A stretch of 64,000 nucleotides of DNA from Bin87 sp965197635 (GCA_965197635.1 CBDANN010000008.1:248001-312000), one strand, 5' to 3'; counted from the first letter of the stretch, positions 26,400 through 35,420 are shown. Notes: generated from the sequence alone by a model not told the origin. A program made the numbers and translations.

Positions 26400-26738
26400 T
26401 CAGCTTGCGAGGGGAATGACCGCGGTGAGGCTAGGGGCGTCGCCCACCACCCGGGTGGTGTGTCCCTGCCCGGTGGTGTCTTCCACCAGTCGGGCGTCTC
26501 CCGGGCCGTAGCGGAAAGTGGTGCCGTCGCCGAGACCGATCTCGATTTCGCCGCGCAGGGAGATGATGTACTGTCGGCGCGGAGCGGGATGCCAGTCAAT
26601 GAAATGGCCGGGGGGCCATTCGCGAAAGCTGATGGATTGGGTTGCCTGGGCTTCTCCCAATTCGGGGTGGTTGGCCAAGCTCGTTTCTTGGATGTGCGAC
26701 TGGCCGTCGTCGCCAGCGTAGAGCCGGTATATTGCCAT
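26400..26738 (-). CDS. Small cupin, tandem paralog 1 of 3
   Basis: 112 residues from the ATG at 26738, which follows AGGAG by five bases; the same frame is open far upstream, but that is antisense to the methyltransferase. Pattern as in the other two: IYRLYAGDDGQSHIQET, FIDWHPAPRRQYIISLRGEIEIG, and VEDTTGQGHTTRVVGD. It is the most divergent of the three and lacks the PDEFADIA segment. Confidence 0.82.
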   Translation of the reverse strand: MAIYRLYAGDDGQSHIQETSLANHPELGEAQATQSISFREWPPGHFIDWHPAPRRQYIISLRGEIEIGLGDGTTFRYGPGDARLVEDTTGQGHTTRVVGDAPSLTAVIPLAS

Positions 26739-26911
26739 TGCAACTCCTGCTATGACGGGCTGAAACGCCCGATGTGCCGCCATATTACCGCCGCACAGAG
26801 GCGGGGGCAACTGAAATGAGACAACCATCCCTCGCGCGCCAGGGTGAGGTGTCAACCGGGCTGAAACCCGCATAAGATCGACGGCGCAATGGTTCAAAAA
26901 GAGGACAACAC

Positions 26912-27732
26912 ATGACCCAACGATCAAACCAAATTCAGAAGTACACCATGGGCTATAGCTCTGAATTTTTGCAACTCCCGGGTCGTCGCAACGCGCAGAC
27001 CCAGGCTGCTTGCCTGTCGCCCCGCCTTGCATCCGGGATGGGAGTCCTGGACTTTGGCTGCGGGCCGGGAACATCGCGGTGGGTTTGGCCACGGCGGTGG
27101 ACCCGGGGGAAGTGCATGGCATCGATATGGAGGCGTCGCAGATCGAGTTGGCGCGGTCAGCTGCGGTGGCCGGAGGACACGAGAACATTACCTTCCACAT
27201 GGGCAACGTGTACGAACTGCCCTTTGAGGACAACTCCTTTGACGTGGCGCACTGCCATGCGGCGCTGATGCACGTTCCCGATACCCAGACCGCCCTGCGC
27301 GAGGTGAAACGGGCGCTGAACCCGGGCGGCATAGTTGCCAGTCGGGAAATGATCGCGGATTCCTCGTTCTCCGAACCTCTTGGTGAGATAACCCAAGAAG
27401 CGTGAGCCACGTTCAACAAGCTGCTGGCGGCCAACGGCGGCCACCCGCAGATGGGCAAGGAGTTGAAAAACCATCTCCTCGCAACCGGCTTTACTGAAAT
27501 CCGCGCCAACGGATCTTTCGACTACTTCGACACGACAGAGAAAGTGGCCTTTCTGCACTACTTCATAATTGACCGGTTCTTCATGCCACAGGTCATAGCG
27601 GCGGCTACACAATACGGGTTGGCGACAGACGAGCAGTTTGAACAGTGGCGCCGGGAAATGGACCATTGGAAGGATATATCCGGCGCGGTGGGGGTGCTGG
27701 CCTTTGGGGAAGTTATCGGGGCGAAACCCTGA
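26912..27732 (+). pseudogene. SAM-dependent methyltransferase (class I), frameshifted and with an internal TGA
   Basis: The start MTQRSNQIQKYTMGYSSEF leads to motif I GVLDFGCGPG, where one base is missing near 27069; the next frame continues NIAVGLATAVDPGEVHGIDME, then YELPFEDNSFDVAHCHAALMHV and REVKRALNPGGI, typical of Methyltransf_11. At 27403-27405 a TGA follows ITQEA; beyond it the same frame reads ATFNKLLAANGGHPQMG to the end at 27732. TGG (Trp) to TGA is the simplest reading. The repaired protein would be about 273 residues. Two lesions make sequencing error alone less likely. Confidence 0.8.
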
Positions 27733-27771
27733 CCGGGTTGCCGGCATACTGACCAGTGACCCGCATTCGGA

Positions 27772-29250
27772 TGTAACAGTTCAGACTTGGTGAGGTGAAT
27801 TGGCCGAAGGCGGGTTGCCGAACGCTGGGCACGGGTGGCGGTGATTATGTCATTACCGGGCATGGATACTGAAGTTGACCTCAGCACTGTCGACCGCGAT
27901 GTTCTCATTGCCATCATCGCCCAACTGCAGGCCACCGTTCTGGAACAGCAGCGGGTGATTGAGCGGTTGGAGCGGCGGGTTGCCGAACTGGAAGGCCAGG
28001 CCAAATCGGGCGGCCCACCCCGAATGCCCGGCCACAAGGCGAAATCGGCCCGGAAGCCCCCAGCGCAGCAGGGGCCCCGAACGCAGCGACGCCACGGCTT
28101 CGCCCGCCCGCGCCTGACACCGACCCACCGGGTGGAGCACGTGGTGGAGAACTGTCCCGATTGCGGAACCCAGTTGTCCGGCGGCTGGACCCACCGCACT
28201 CGGGAAGTCATCGAGCTGCCGGTGGTTCCCGCGCAAGTCACCGAGCACGTCTACATTGCTCGGACTTGCCAGGCGTGCCGACGGCGCTGCACACCTTCGG
28301 CGGAACTGGGCGGCGTGGTCCTGGGCCAGCAGCGCCTCGGCGTCAACCTGATCAGCCTGATCGCCACGCTGCGGGAAGCGGGGCGCCTGCCCATCCGCAG
28401 CGTCCAGTGGTATCTGGACACCGTGCATCAGTTGCGCCTCAGCGTGGGGGCCATCGTGAGCGCCATCCATCGCACGGCGCAGCGGGCCCAACCGGCAGTG
28501 GCCGCGATCCTGGGCTGCATCCGCGCCAGCCCGGTGGTCCACGCCGACGAAACCGGCTGGCGTCAGAGCGGGGCCAACGGCTACGTGTGGACTTTCGGCA
28601 CCCCCACCGAACGCTACTTCCTGCGGCGGGGTCGGGGCAAAACAGTCGTGGACGAGGCGCTGAGCGATGCTTTCTCCGGAGTATTGGTCAGCAATTTCTA
28701 CGCTGCTTACCACCATTATGATGGCCCTAAGCAACGGTGCTGGGCGCACCTGCTGCGGGACAGCCACGACCAGCGAACCCGCTACCCCAAAGACGCCGCA
28801 CTGGCCCGATGGGCCGCGGCAGTCCATCGACTCTACGAGGAAGCCAAAGCCTTCTCTCATCCTCAGGCCCAGCGACGGCGTGTCGCTCAACTGGCCTGGG
28901 AGCGGAAGCTGCTGGCCATCTGCCGCCCTTTCCTGTCTGACCCGTCGGCTGTCCAGGGCAAGCTGTGCCGGCGCATCGAACGTTTCATCAAGAGCCTGCC
29001 CCGTACTGGATACGGAGAACTCTTCGTCTTCGTGGCCGAACCGGACGTGCCAGCGGACAACAACGCTGCCGAGCGCAGCCGGCGTCATCTGGTCATCAGC
29101 CGCAAGGTCAGCGGCGGCACCCGCTCGGAGCAGGGCACCGAGCGCAAGATGACGCTGGCATCCATCTTCGGCACCTGGCGCGCCCAAGGTCTAAATCCTC
29201 TCGCCGCCTGCCGTCAGCTGCTCGTTTCCCCTCTACTCTGAACTGTTACA
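27772..29250 (+). mobile_element. IS66-family insertion sequence
   Basis: 1,479 bp bounded by 14-base inverted repeats TGTAACAGTTCAGA / TCTGAACTGTTACA and flanked by the direct repeat TTCGGA (27766-27771 and 29251-29256). It lies 82 bases upstream of ssrA. IS66 elements usually give 8-bp duplications, so the 6-bp repeat is slightly atypical. One transposase gene only; no TnpA/TnpB helpers. Confidence 0.88.
27847..29241 (+). CDS. IS66-family transposase (TnpC-like)
   Basis: About 464 residues from the ATG at 27847. Order: leucine-zipper-like coiled coil (IIAQLQATVLEQQRVIERLERRV), zinc-finger region with CPDCGTQL and CQACRRRC, then the DDE core with VVHADETGWRQSG, VSNFYAAYHHYDGPKQRCWAHLLRD, and PDVPADNNAAERSRR near the C-terminus (the catalytic Glu). 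The frame is intact and the element has both ends, so it looks active or recently active. Confidence 0.95.
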   Translation: MSLPGMDTEVDLSTVDRDVLIAIIAQLQATVLEQQRVIERLERRVAELEGQAKSGGPPRMPGHKAKSARKPPAQQGPRTQRRHGFARPRLTPTHRVEHVVENCPDCGTQLSGGWTHRTREVIELPVVPAQVTEHVYIARTCQACRRRCTPSAELGGVVLGQQRLGVNLISLIATLREAGRLPIRSVQWYLDTVHQLRLSVGAIVSAIHRTAQRAQPAVAAILGCIRASPVVHADETGWRQSGANGYVWTFGTPTERYFLRRGRGKTVVDEALSDAFSGVLVSNFYAAYHHYDGPKQRCWAHLLRDSHDQRTRYPKDAALARWAAAVHRLYEEAKAFSHPQAQRRRVAQLAWERKLLAICRPFLSDPSAVQGKLCRRIERFIKSLPRTGYGELFVFVAEPDVPADNNAAERSRRHLVISRKVSGGTRSEQGTERKMTLASIFGTWRAQGLNPLAACRQLLVSPLL

Positions 29251-29332
29251 TTCGGATTTGTAGAACAACTGGGGTTGGTGGTATCATTACTTTTGACGCT
29301 TGGGGATGTCCCTCGAGCAAAGTGGTCAGAAT

Positions 29333-29689
29333 GGGGACGCGTAGGTTCGACAGGAGTGTTTTCTGACGGATTGCAGGCCGAGGCTGCTGCTGCCCTCGCT
29401 AAAAACAGTGGCGAACAAGTAACTGGCGAACGTGAATTCGCTCTAGCCGCCTAGTCGCGGCTACGTCTGCCACCGGTAGGTCCGGAAGCTGGGAAGCGGA
29501 CGTCTAATTATTCCGGGATGCTACCCCAAGGACACCGATAACCGGGGCCATAGATTTCATCGGCTGGTTGATGCGGAATCCCGTCGGCGAGAGTCCGTAG
29601 CAGCGAGATTAAAGCGCCGAACAAGCTTGTAGCATATCCGATCAGGGGAGTTTCTGGACGGGGAGTGCGACTCTCCCCCGTCTCCACCA
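29333..29689 (+). ncRNA. ssrA: Transfer-messenger RNA (tmRNA)
   Basis: One-piece tmRNA of 357 nt that rescues stalled ribosomes by trans-translation. The acceptor pairs GGGGACG at the 5' end with CGTCTCC before an encoded CCA end; the 5' half continues GTAGGTTCGACAG, the T-arm is GGGGAG-TGCGACT-CTCCCC. The tag frame resumes at GCT 29398 and reads AKNSGEQVTGEREFALAA, then TAG at 29452. The 3' end is directly followed by the remains of a serine recombinase gene, in line with ssrA being a common integration site. Confidence 0.96.
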
Positions 29690-29789
29690 TCCCTTCTAAA
29701 TTCCCCATACGGGGTGGGCCAAATCTCCACGTCTTCGCGATCATCTACCGCCCGCAAGAGGGCAGTGAAGGCCTTCATTGGTCGCAGCC

Positions 29790-30034
29790 CCACGACTTCA
29801 CGGCTCTCCAGGTCGACGTAAATACTATCCACTAACTGGAGTTTTCACGCGGCGACTGGCCCTCCTTACAGCGTAGGCGTGTCGCCGGAGGGAGTCATCG
29901 GCAACGCACAATCTATCCAACGGGATCGCCCCACAACGGGGCGTCACCAATGCTGTAGTCGTAAAACTCCCGGACCATGCTATGGATCGGGCAATATGCG
30001 CCACGACTTCACGGCTCTCCAGGTCGACGTAAAT
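29790..30034. repeat. 34-bp direct repeats flanking the mini-IS110
   Basis: Identical 34-base copies at 29790-29823 and 30001-30034, beginning CCACGACTTCACGGCTCTCC. They are the same stretch of recombinase coding sequence (IYVDLESREVV on the minus strand), present once in an uninterrupted gene. The duplication is much longer than a usual target duplication. Confidence 0.85.
29824..30000 (-). mobile_element. Transposase-less mini-IS110 derivative (177 bp)
   Basis: It joins an IS110 3' end (on the minus strand GTGAAAACTCCAGTTAGTGG, like the end at 31.93 kb) to an IS110 5' noncoding region (GCATGGTCCGGGAG, the CGCCCC...GGGGCG hairpin at 29927-29943, CCGGCGACACGCCTACGCTG). The about 1.4 kb of transposase gene between them is missing. 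It keeps the candidate bridge-RNA region and both ends, so it could be moved by a full-length relative. Confidence 0.7.
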
Positions 30035-31416
30035 GCTGTGGAAGATCGCCAACAGTAGCCGGTTGCGCTGACCGGGGTTAGACGCTTTCCAAAGATCCGA
30101 GGTCGTTGAGGATTTTAACCGCCTCGACAGCGTCGTCCAATTCCGGGACATAGGTGATAGCGAGTTCAGCCTCCGCGTTCTCTTTGATGACCAAGTAGCG
30201 TTTTCTGGACAAGTCGCCTTCCAAGTATAATTCCTGAGCCCTTTCGAGCTTTTTATGGATAGTCGCGCGCCTTTGGAGACTCTCATTGCGGTCGGCTCCC
30301 TCAACGTAGTTTTGAATCACCCAGTCCACCCAGTCTGGCCGGAGCTTAAATCCGGCAAAAATCTGATCGACTTGGCTTTCGAACACGTGGCCTACGAAAT
30401 ATTTCCGCGCGTGAGAGCACTTGGGACCATTGCCCTTCCTGGGGACAACGTAATAGGTTCCTGCCTGATCGCCCTGCTTTTGGGACCATAGCTTCGCGCC
30501 ACAACCATGACACCGCAGCAAGTTGGTCAGCATATGGGGATTCTTGCCAATCCGGCTCACCTACACTGATTTTCGAGAGCGGTTTTCTTTCATGCGCTCT
30601 TGAACATCGCCGAACAAGGTTTCGTTTATGAGTGGTTGATGGCGTCCCCGGAAGTATTCGTCGTGGTGGCGCACTTCTCCGATGAAAAACCAGTTTTTCA
30701 AAAGGTCTCTGACGGCCCAACCGGTGAACAATGCACCTTCTTGATCAGCCCGCGATTCGGAGTCGTCCCCAAAATCCCGGTCCGGTCGGCTTTCCCCTTT
30801 CGTGCGAAATCCGCGACTGTTTAGCACGTCCCCCAATGTGCGCAAGGAGTGTGAACCGCCCGCGTACCTCTCGAACGTCTCGACCATTTGAGGGCCGGCG
30901 AACGAATCAATGTGGCACCCGGTGTGATTCTGGTCGACGCCGATGCAGGTTGCGTCGCAACATTCATAGCCGAAAGGCGGCTCACCATTGAACCTCCCCT
31001 GCATCGCCCGCTCCCGCATACCCTTCTTAGTGTCGCCCGACAATGCCTCAGAGAAATACTGGGCGAAAGCTCCCAGCATGGTCATGAACAACCTGCCTTC
31101 CGGCGTCGAGTAATCGATGTCCTGGGTTATGCTCACATAGGTCACGTTGTGCTGCGAAAAGACGTGAAAAGCGTCCAGCATCACCCTCAGGTTCCGGGTG
31201 AACCGGCCCAGGGTGTGGGTGACCACCACTTCGAACTTGCCCGCTTGGGCGTCCGTCAGCATTTTACGGAATAACGGACGCTTGGCGCTGGATTCCGCCC
31301 ACGCCGAGCGTCCCTCCTCATCGTAGGTGCCCGCCACCTCCCAGCCTTTTTGGGCGCAAAACTCGTGGAACGCCCGCCGTTGGGCATCCAGCGAGTACCC
31401 TTCTACCTGCTCTTCA

Positions 31417-31608
31417 TCACTCACCCGGAAGTATCCGACTGTTCTCATCTTCGTGCTCTCCTGCGTCAGCATCCGGCGGCATTATAGAAGGCGAGCGACG
31501 GTTTGATGCAAGGAGTTCGCGCACTACCTCTCCCACCTCAACCAGGAAGCCCCTGATCTCAGGGGGAGGGGTCGGAACTGACTTGGTTTGTCCGGTTTTG
31601 CGTGGCAT
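31417..31608 (-). CDS. Possible small ORF overlapping the recombinase start
   Basis: About 63 residues from an ATG at 31608 (MPRKTGQTKSVPTPPPEIRG, then FLVEVGEVVRELLASNRRSP). It overlaps the recombinase start by some 30 bases in another frame. Nothing in it is recognised. Small coupled genes in front of serine recombinases are known, but this could be chance. Confidence 0.25.
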   Translation of the reverse strand: MPRKTGQTKSVPTPPPEIRGFLVEVGEVVRELLASNRRSPSIMPPDADAGEHEDENSRILPGE

Positions 31609-31924
31609 TCGCTGCCAGGCCGTGGCGGCCCGTCCGGTCCTGTGTAACCGTGTGGCCTGTGTTGGCACTTAGCGAAAACCCCGCTGGCGATACGTTATCC
31701 CTTTCCTACATCAGTGGCACTTGGTGTGGAAGGCTTGGTAGACGACCAAAAATAAAAAACTGCCGGTCTAGTCGCGCCCAGAAATCGCCATAGAGCCCAC
31801 GAATGCGGTCCATGACGCGATTTTCGGGACTTCACGGCATTCTGGGTCGCCTGGACCCCAAATTGGGGGCCAGAGCGCGTTTTTGCCGTTCAATTCCTAC
31901 GGCACCGGCTTAGATGGGCTCCTC
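31609..31924. other. Noncoding stretch with a hairpin at 31850-31872
   Basis: No gene seen. CTGGACCCC / GGGGGCCAG around AAATT forms a stem with one A-G mismatch, followed by GCGCGTTTTT, so it could terminate transcription on the plus strand. The remainder has no clear features. Confidence 0.4.
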
Positions 31925-32177
31925 ACTAACTAAAGTCGTCACGCGGCGATAGGCGCGCCAGGTGGTGTGTGGGTGGCGTAGTGCGGAGCGTCGACCATGG
32001 GCACCAATTGGTAGCCCAGTTGTGCGGCCCGGCGCTTGGCCGTGCGCAACGCCCGCTGCTGATACTGAGTTTTGTGGTGTCCAGCGCCGGCGTCGACGTA
32101 CTCCTGACCGTACCGGAGCATGGAATAGCAGAGCCTGGCGAGCTTATGGGCGGTGGCGGTGATTGCCTTGGCCCCAA
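31925..32177 (-). mobile_element. IS110 3' fragment (copy E)
   Basis: Encodes only the last about 80 residues of the transposase (ATAHKLARLCYSMLRYGQEYVDAGAGHHKTQYQQRALR, summarised; ending PPGAPIAA) plus the 3' end TTAGTTAGTGAGGAGCCC. It is cut at 32177, where the IS1380 left end AATCCACCGAAG begins. Confidence 0.8.
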
Positions 32178-33645
32178 TCCACCGAAGAGATGAGTGTGGC
32201 GGCGGGTTGAAGGTGTAAGAAAGTGCCCCTTTGCTTCTGGGATAATGGTTTGTGAAAGACCAAACCGACCCCAGCGAAGGAGCACCAAACGGATGCTACC
32301 ACGCAACGACCCCGACCGCATCCAGATCGCCTGCGACGACCGCCGCCTGGTCAGCAATGCTGGGCTGATCCTGCCGTCCACGCTGGCTTGGCATCTGGGC
32401 CGGCCCCAACTGGTTGACCGGCGCCTGGACCTGGGCCGTGCCCCAGGCGGAGCCAACACGGGCGACCAGATCATGACGCTGGTGGCATCCGCTCTGGCCG
32501 GTGGCGACTGCATTGACGATGCCGACGTGTTGCGTGCTGGCCGGACCGCGCGGGTGCTGGGCTGCGTGGTGAAGGCGCCATCCACCTTGGGGACATTCCT
32601 GCGGAGCTTCCGTTGGGGCCACGCTCGCCAACTGGACCGGGTGAGCCGGGAGCTGCTGGCACGGGCCTGGGCGGTTGGGGCCGGACCCCGATCTTTGAAT
32701 AATCACGGGCCGTTGACCATCGACCTGGATTCCACCATCTGTGAAACCTACGGTCCGGCCAAGGAGGGGGCGCGCCACCACGGCTACACCGGCCAACGGG
32801 GCTATCACCCGCTGCTGGCCCGGGCCTGGACGACTGGGGCTGGAACCGGCGACGTGCTGCTGGCTCGGCTCCGTGAGGGTCGCGCCAACACCGTTCGGGG
32901 CGCCGCCCACTTCCGGCGGGAGACGGTGGGCCGGGTACGCTACGCTGGGGCCAGCGGACCACTCACGGTGCGGGCCGACCGCGGCTGCTACACCCACGCC
33001 ATGGTCGGGGTCTGCCGAGATATGGATGTCCGCTACTCCATCACCATCCGCCAACACCAGAGCCTGCGCAATCTCATCGAGGCGATACCGGAGGCGGACT
33101 GGACGCCCATCCCCTACTGGATGGACGGCGCTGCCGACGTGGCCGAGACCACCCACACACCTTTCCAAGGTGAGCCCGACGCCGCGCCGGTGCGGCTCAT
33201 CGTCCGCAGGGTGAAGCCCACGCCCAACTCCCAGCTGGCCCTCTTGGCCGACTACAGCTATCACGGCTGCATCACCGATCGGGACGGGGACACTCTGGAA
33301 CTGGAGGCCGATCATCGTCGCCACGCCGAGATTGAGAATGCCATCCGCGACCTCAAGTACGGCGTGGGGCTCAACCATCTCCCGTCAGGCCGTTTCGCCG
33401 CCAACGCCGCCTGGCGGGCCGTCCAGGTCATCGCCCACAATCTGGCTCGCTGGACCTCACGCATCGGGCTGGGCGAGGCGGTGGCGACCACCAAGACCCT
33501 CCGGCGACGCTTCTTCTCCCTGCCCGGACGGCTCACCCGCAAGGCGCGGTGCCTCACCTTGCATCTGCCCCAGGGCTGGCCCTGGGAAACCCAGTTCAAT
33601 GGCGCTCCGGCACGGTTGCGCGCCCTGCCACTCCTTTCCTGACCG
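32178..33645 (+). mobile_element. IS1380-family insertion sequence, right end not found
   Basis: The left inverted repeat AATCCACCGAAGAGATG is present and inserted into an IS110 fragment. The matching right end (CTTCGGTGGATT, as preserved in the remnant near 37684) is not found downstream of the transposase, so the 3' end has probably been lost or replaced. Confidence 0.75.
32293..33642 (+). CDS. IS1380-family transposase
   Basis: About 449 residues from the ATG at 32293, preceded by AAGGAG. The N-terminus IQIACDDRRLVSNAGLIL and the DDE core TIDLDSTICETYG with GYTGQRGYHPLLA are typical of IS1380 (the first catalytic Asp in DLDST). A second Asp lies in RADRGCYTHAM, and the Glu-bearing region is AEIENAIRDLKYGVGLNHLPSGRF near residue 370. 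The frame is intact. The weaker upstream GTG at 32194 adds a low-complexity tail and is not used. Confidence 0.93.
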   Translation: MLPRNDPDRIQIACDDRRLVSNAGLILPSTLAWHLGRPQLVDRRLDLGRAPGGANTGDQIMTLVASALAGGDCIDDADVLRAGRTARVLGCVVKAPSTLGTFLRSFRWGHARQLDRVSRELLARAWAVGAGPRSLNNHGPLTIDLDSTICETYGPAKEGARHHGYTGQRGYHPLLARAWTTGAGTGDVLLARLREGRANTVRGAAHFRRETVGRVRYAGASGPLTVRADRGCYTHAMVGVCRDMDVRYSITIRQHQSLRNLIEAIPEADWTPIPYWMDGAADVAETTHTPFQGEPDAAPVRLIVRRVKPTPNSQLALLADYSYHGCITDRDGDTLELEADHRRHAEIENAIRDLKYGVGLNHLPSGRFAANAAWRAVQVIAHNLARWTSRIGLGEAVATTKTLRRRFFSLPGRLTRKARCLTLHLPQGWPWETQFNGAPARLRALPLLS

Positions 33646-33959
33646 CGCCAGCGGCCTCTGACCCGTCCGCCATACCCCCCAATGCCTGGCAGACCCGCGC
33701 CAGGCTGGTTTCCCAACGTCTCCCGATACGCACCGCTCTGAAAATATCGTTCAGCGTCGCCGCCGCGGGCCGTCAGCATCCACCTGCATGGCCGCCCTAC
33801 CTCGAACCTGGGCAGATTATAGGGGTCAAAGCCTCATCCTCCCTTCCCCTTGCCTTTCATCTCTGGTCTGATCGTGATTAACGACAATAAGGAATGCCTC
33901 TGACGTCGACTATTTTTGCCGGTCAGGATGGGGTAAAACCATCCGGCACGGAGGTGCCA
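33646..33959. other. Noncoding stretch between IS1380 and IS256
   Basis: About 314 bases with no convincing gene and no member of the palindrome family. It may contain the degraded right side of the IS1380 element and flanking backbone. Confidence 0.45.
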
Positions 33960-35324
33960 GTAGAGTACCGGGAGGTGGTGTAAAAGAATCGGTGTAGCCC
34001 AAAGCTAACCACCGCGTCATCCTTGATCGGAAGTCACAACCCAGAACAAGGAGAACGACGGTGGTCAAACACAGCATGGATCTTTTGGAATTATTACGCA
34101 AGCGTGGCATCGACGGAGACGTGGACTTGCTGCGGGAAGCACTGCAGGTCCTGGTGGACGGCATCATGGACGCCGAGGTTTCCGCCCAGATCGGCGCTGA
34201 GCACAGCGAACGCAGCCCAGAGCGGGTCACCTACCGCAACCGCACCTGGGATACCCGGGTCGGCACCATGGCGTTGCACATTCCCAAGCTGCGGGAAGGC
34301 AGCTACTTCCCCAGCCTGCTGGAACCACGGCGGCGCAGCGAGAAGGCTCTGCTGTCGGTGATCCAGCAGGCCTACGTGGAGGGAGTCTCCACCCGAAGGG
34401 TGGACGACCTGATCAAGGCCCTGGGTTGCGACGGCATCTCCAGCAGCCGGGTGTCGCGCATCTGCGAGCAACTGGATGAAGTGGTGGAGAGTTTCCTGGG
34501 TCGGCCTCTGGACGGCGGTCCCTACCCCTACGTCTGGCTGGACGGCCTGACCCAGAAGGTGCGTGAGGGCGGTCGCATCGTGAACGTCTGCGTGGTGGTG
34601 GCGACAGGGGTCAATGCCGAAGGGCAGCGTGAGATCCTGGGCCTGGACGTGGGGACCAGCGAGGACGGCGCGTTCTGGCTGGCCTTCCTGCGGTCGCTGA
34701 CCGCTCGGGGGCTCAGCGGGGTGGAACTGGTTACCTCCGATGCCCACCAGGGGCTGAAGAACGCCATCGCCGCGGTCTTTGCTGGAGCCAGCTGGCAGCG
34801 CTGCCGGACCCACTTCATGGCCAACCTGCTCACCCGAGTGCCCAAGCGCGCCCAACCTGGCGTGGCTACCCAGGACCTTCCTTGCATGGTGCGCACCATC
34901 TACCAGCAACTGTCTCCCGCCGAGGTCCACGGCCAACTGGACCGAGTGGTGGAACAACTCCGGGAGCCCTTTGCCCAGGTGGCCGAGCTGCTGGCGGACG
35001 CCGCGCCGGACCTCCTGGCCTTCACGGCCTTCCCAGTGGCCCACTGGCAGAAGCTGTGGTCCAACAACCCGCAGGAACGGCTGAACCGGGAGATAAGGCG
35101 CCGGACTGACGTGGTGGGCATCTTCCCCAACCGGCTATCGGCGCGGCGCCTGGTGGGTGCGGTGCTGGCCGAGCAGCATGACGAGTGGGCCGAACCCGCC
35201 GCTACCTCACCATCCCCAACGCCGCCGGCAACGAGGCACTGCCGGAGCCCAACATGCTGGACGCAGCAGCCTAATCAACATCAAAAGGGATGACGCGCTT
35301 TTACACCTATTGACGGGACACTAC
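33960..35324 (+). mobile_element. IS256-family insertion sequence
   Basis: Imperfect inverted ends: GTAGAGTACCGGGAGG...GGTGTAAAAG on the left and CTTTTACACC...GGGACACTAC on the right. No 8- or 9-bp target duplication is visible next to them. Confidence 0.75.
34061..35293 (+). CDS. IS256-family (mutator type) transposase, C-terminus frameshifted
   Basis: 410 residues. Core features: DAEVSAQIGAEHSERSPERVTYRN, the DDE first Asp in YVWLDGLTQKVREGG, second Asp in ELVTSDAHQGLKNAI, and the Glu in WSNNPQERLNREIRRRTDVVGIFPN. After EQHDEWA near 35191 the frame turns Pro/Thr-rich; the neighbouring frame reads GRTRRYLTIPNAAGNEALPEPNML, ending with TAA at 35275, which is the expected IS256 tail. A one- or two-base indel near 35190 explains this. 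The catalytic residues are unaffected. Confidence 0.9.
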   Translation: MVKHSMDLLELLRKRGIDGDVDLLREALQVLVDGIMDAEVSAQIGAEHSERSPERVTYRNRTWDTRVGTMALHIPKLREGSYFPSLLEPRRRSEKALLSVIQQAYVEGVSTRRVDDLIKALGCDGISSSRVSRICEQLDEVVESFLGRPLDGGPYPYVWLDGLTQKVREGGRIVNVCVVVATGVNAEGQREILGLDVGTSEDGAFWLAFLRSLTARGLSGVELVTSDAHQGLKNAIAAVFAGASWQRCRTHFMANLLTRVPKRAQPGVATQDLPCMVRTIYQQLSPAEVHGQLDRVVEQLREPFAQVAELLADAAPDLLAFTAFPVAHWQKLWSNNPQERLNREIRRRTDVVGIFPNRLSARRLVGAVLAEQHDEWAEPAATSPSPTPPATRHCRSPTCWTQQPNQHQKG

Positions 35325-35347
35325 CCTTCTTGATCGTCGGCGCTACC

Positions 35348-35384
35348 TTACCATTCCAGTTTTGGGGCTGTTACAATTAGCCCC
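35348..35384 (+). promoter_or_regulatory. Possible promoter with internal hairpin before the DinB gene
   Basis: TTACCA at 35348 and TACAAT at 35372, 18 bases apart, resemble a sigma-70 promoter. The -10 lies in the loop of GGGGCT-GTTACAATT-AGCCCC (35364-35384), which could be an operator or chance. Confidence 0.3.
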
Positions 35385-35420
35385 GCAACCCCAAACTAAC
35401 GAAACTTTTGGAGAGTAATC

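Larger units (their letters stand above)
29690..31448 (-). pseudogene. Large serine recombinase, inactivated
   Basis: From the ATG at 31448: resolvase domain TVGYFRVSDEEQVEGYSLDAQRRAF, with the catalytic Ser in FRVSDEEQ, LGRFTRNLRVMLDAF and PEGRLFMTMLGAFAQYFSE; then a Recombinase domain and a zinc ribbon (LLRCHGCGAKLWS through KCSHARKYF). Lesions: TAG at 30561-30563 after RSRKSV with the frame continuing SRIGKNPHM; a frameshift near 30095 after LNDLGSL; and a 177-bp IS110-derived insert near the C-terminus. The C-terminal YVDLESREVVGLRPMKAF segment ends against the ssrA 3' end, as expected for an integrase carried by an island inserted at tmRNA. Confidence 0.88.

Noticed and set aside
26739..27509. 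Long upstream extension of the first tandem cupin
   Set aside because: Antisense to the methyltransferase remnant; the ATG at 26738 has AGGAG and matches its paralogs.
29293..29326. ssrA promoter with TTGACG as -35
   Set aside because: No acceptable -10 hexamer at the right distance, so not listed.
33840..33900. Possible right inverted repeat of the IS1380 element (CATCTCTGGTC...)
   Set aside because: It does not match the right end preserved at 37684 (CTTCGGTGGATT).
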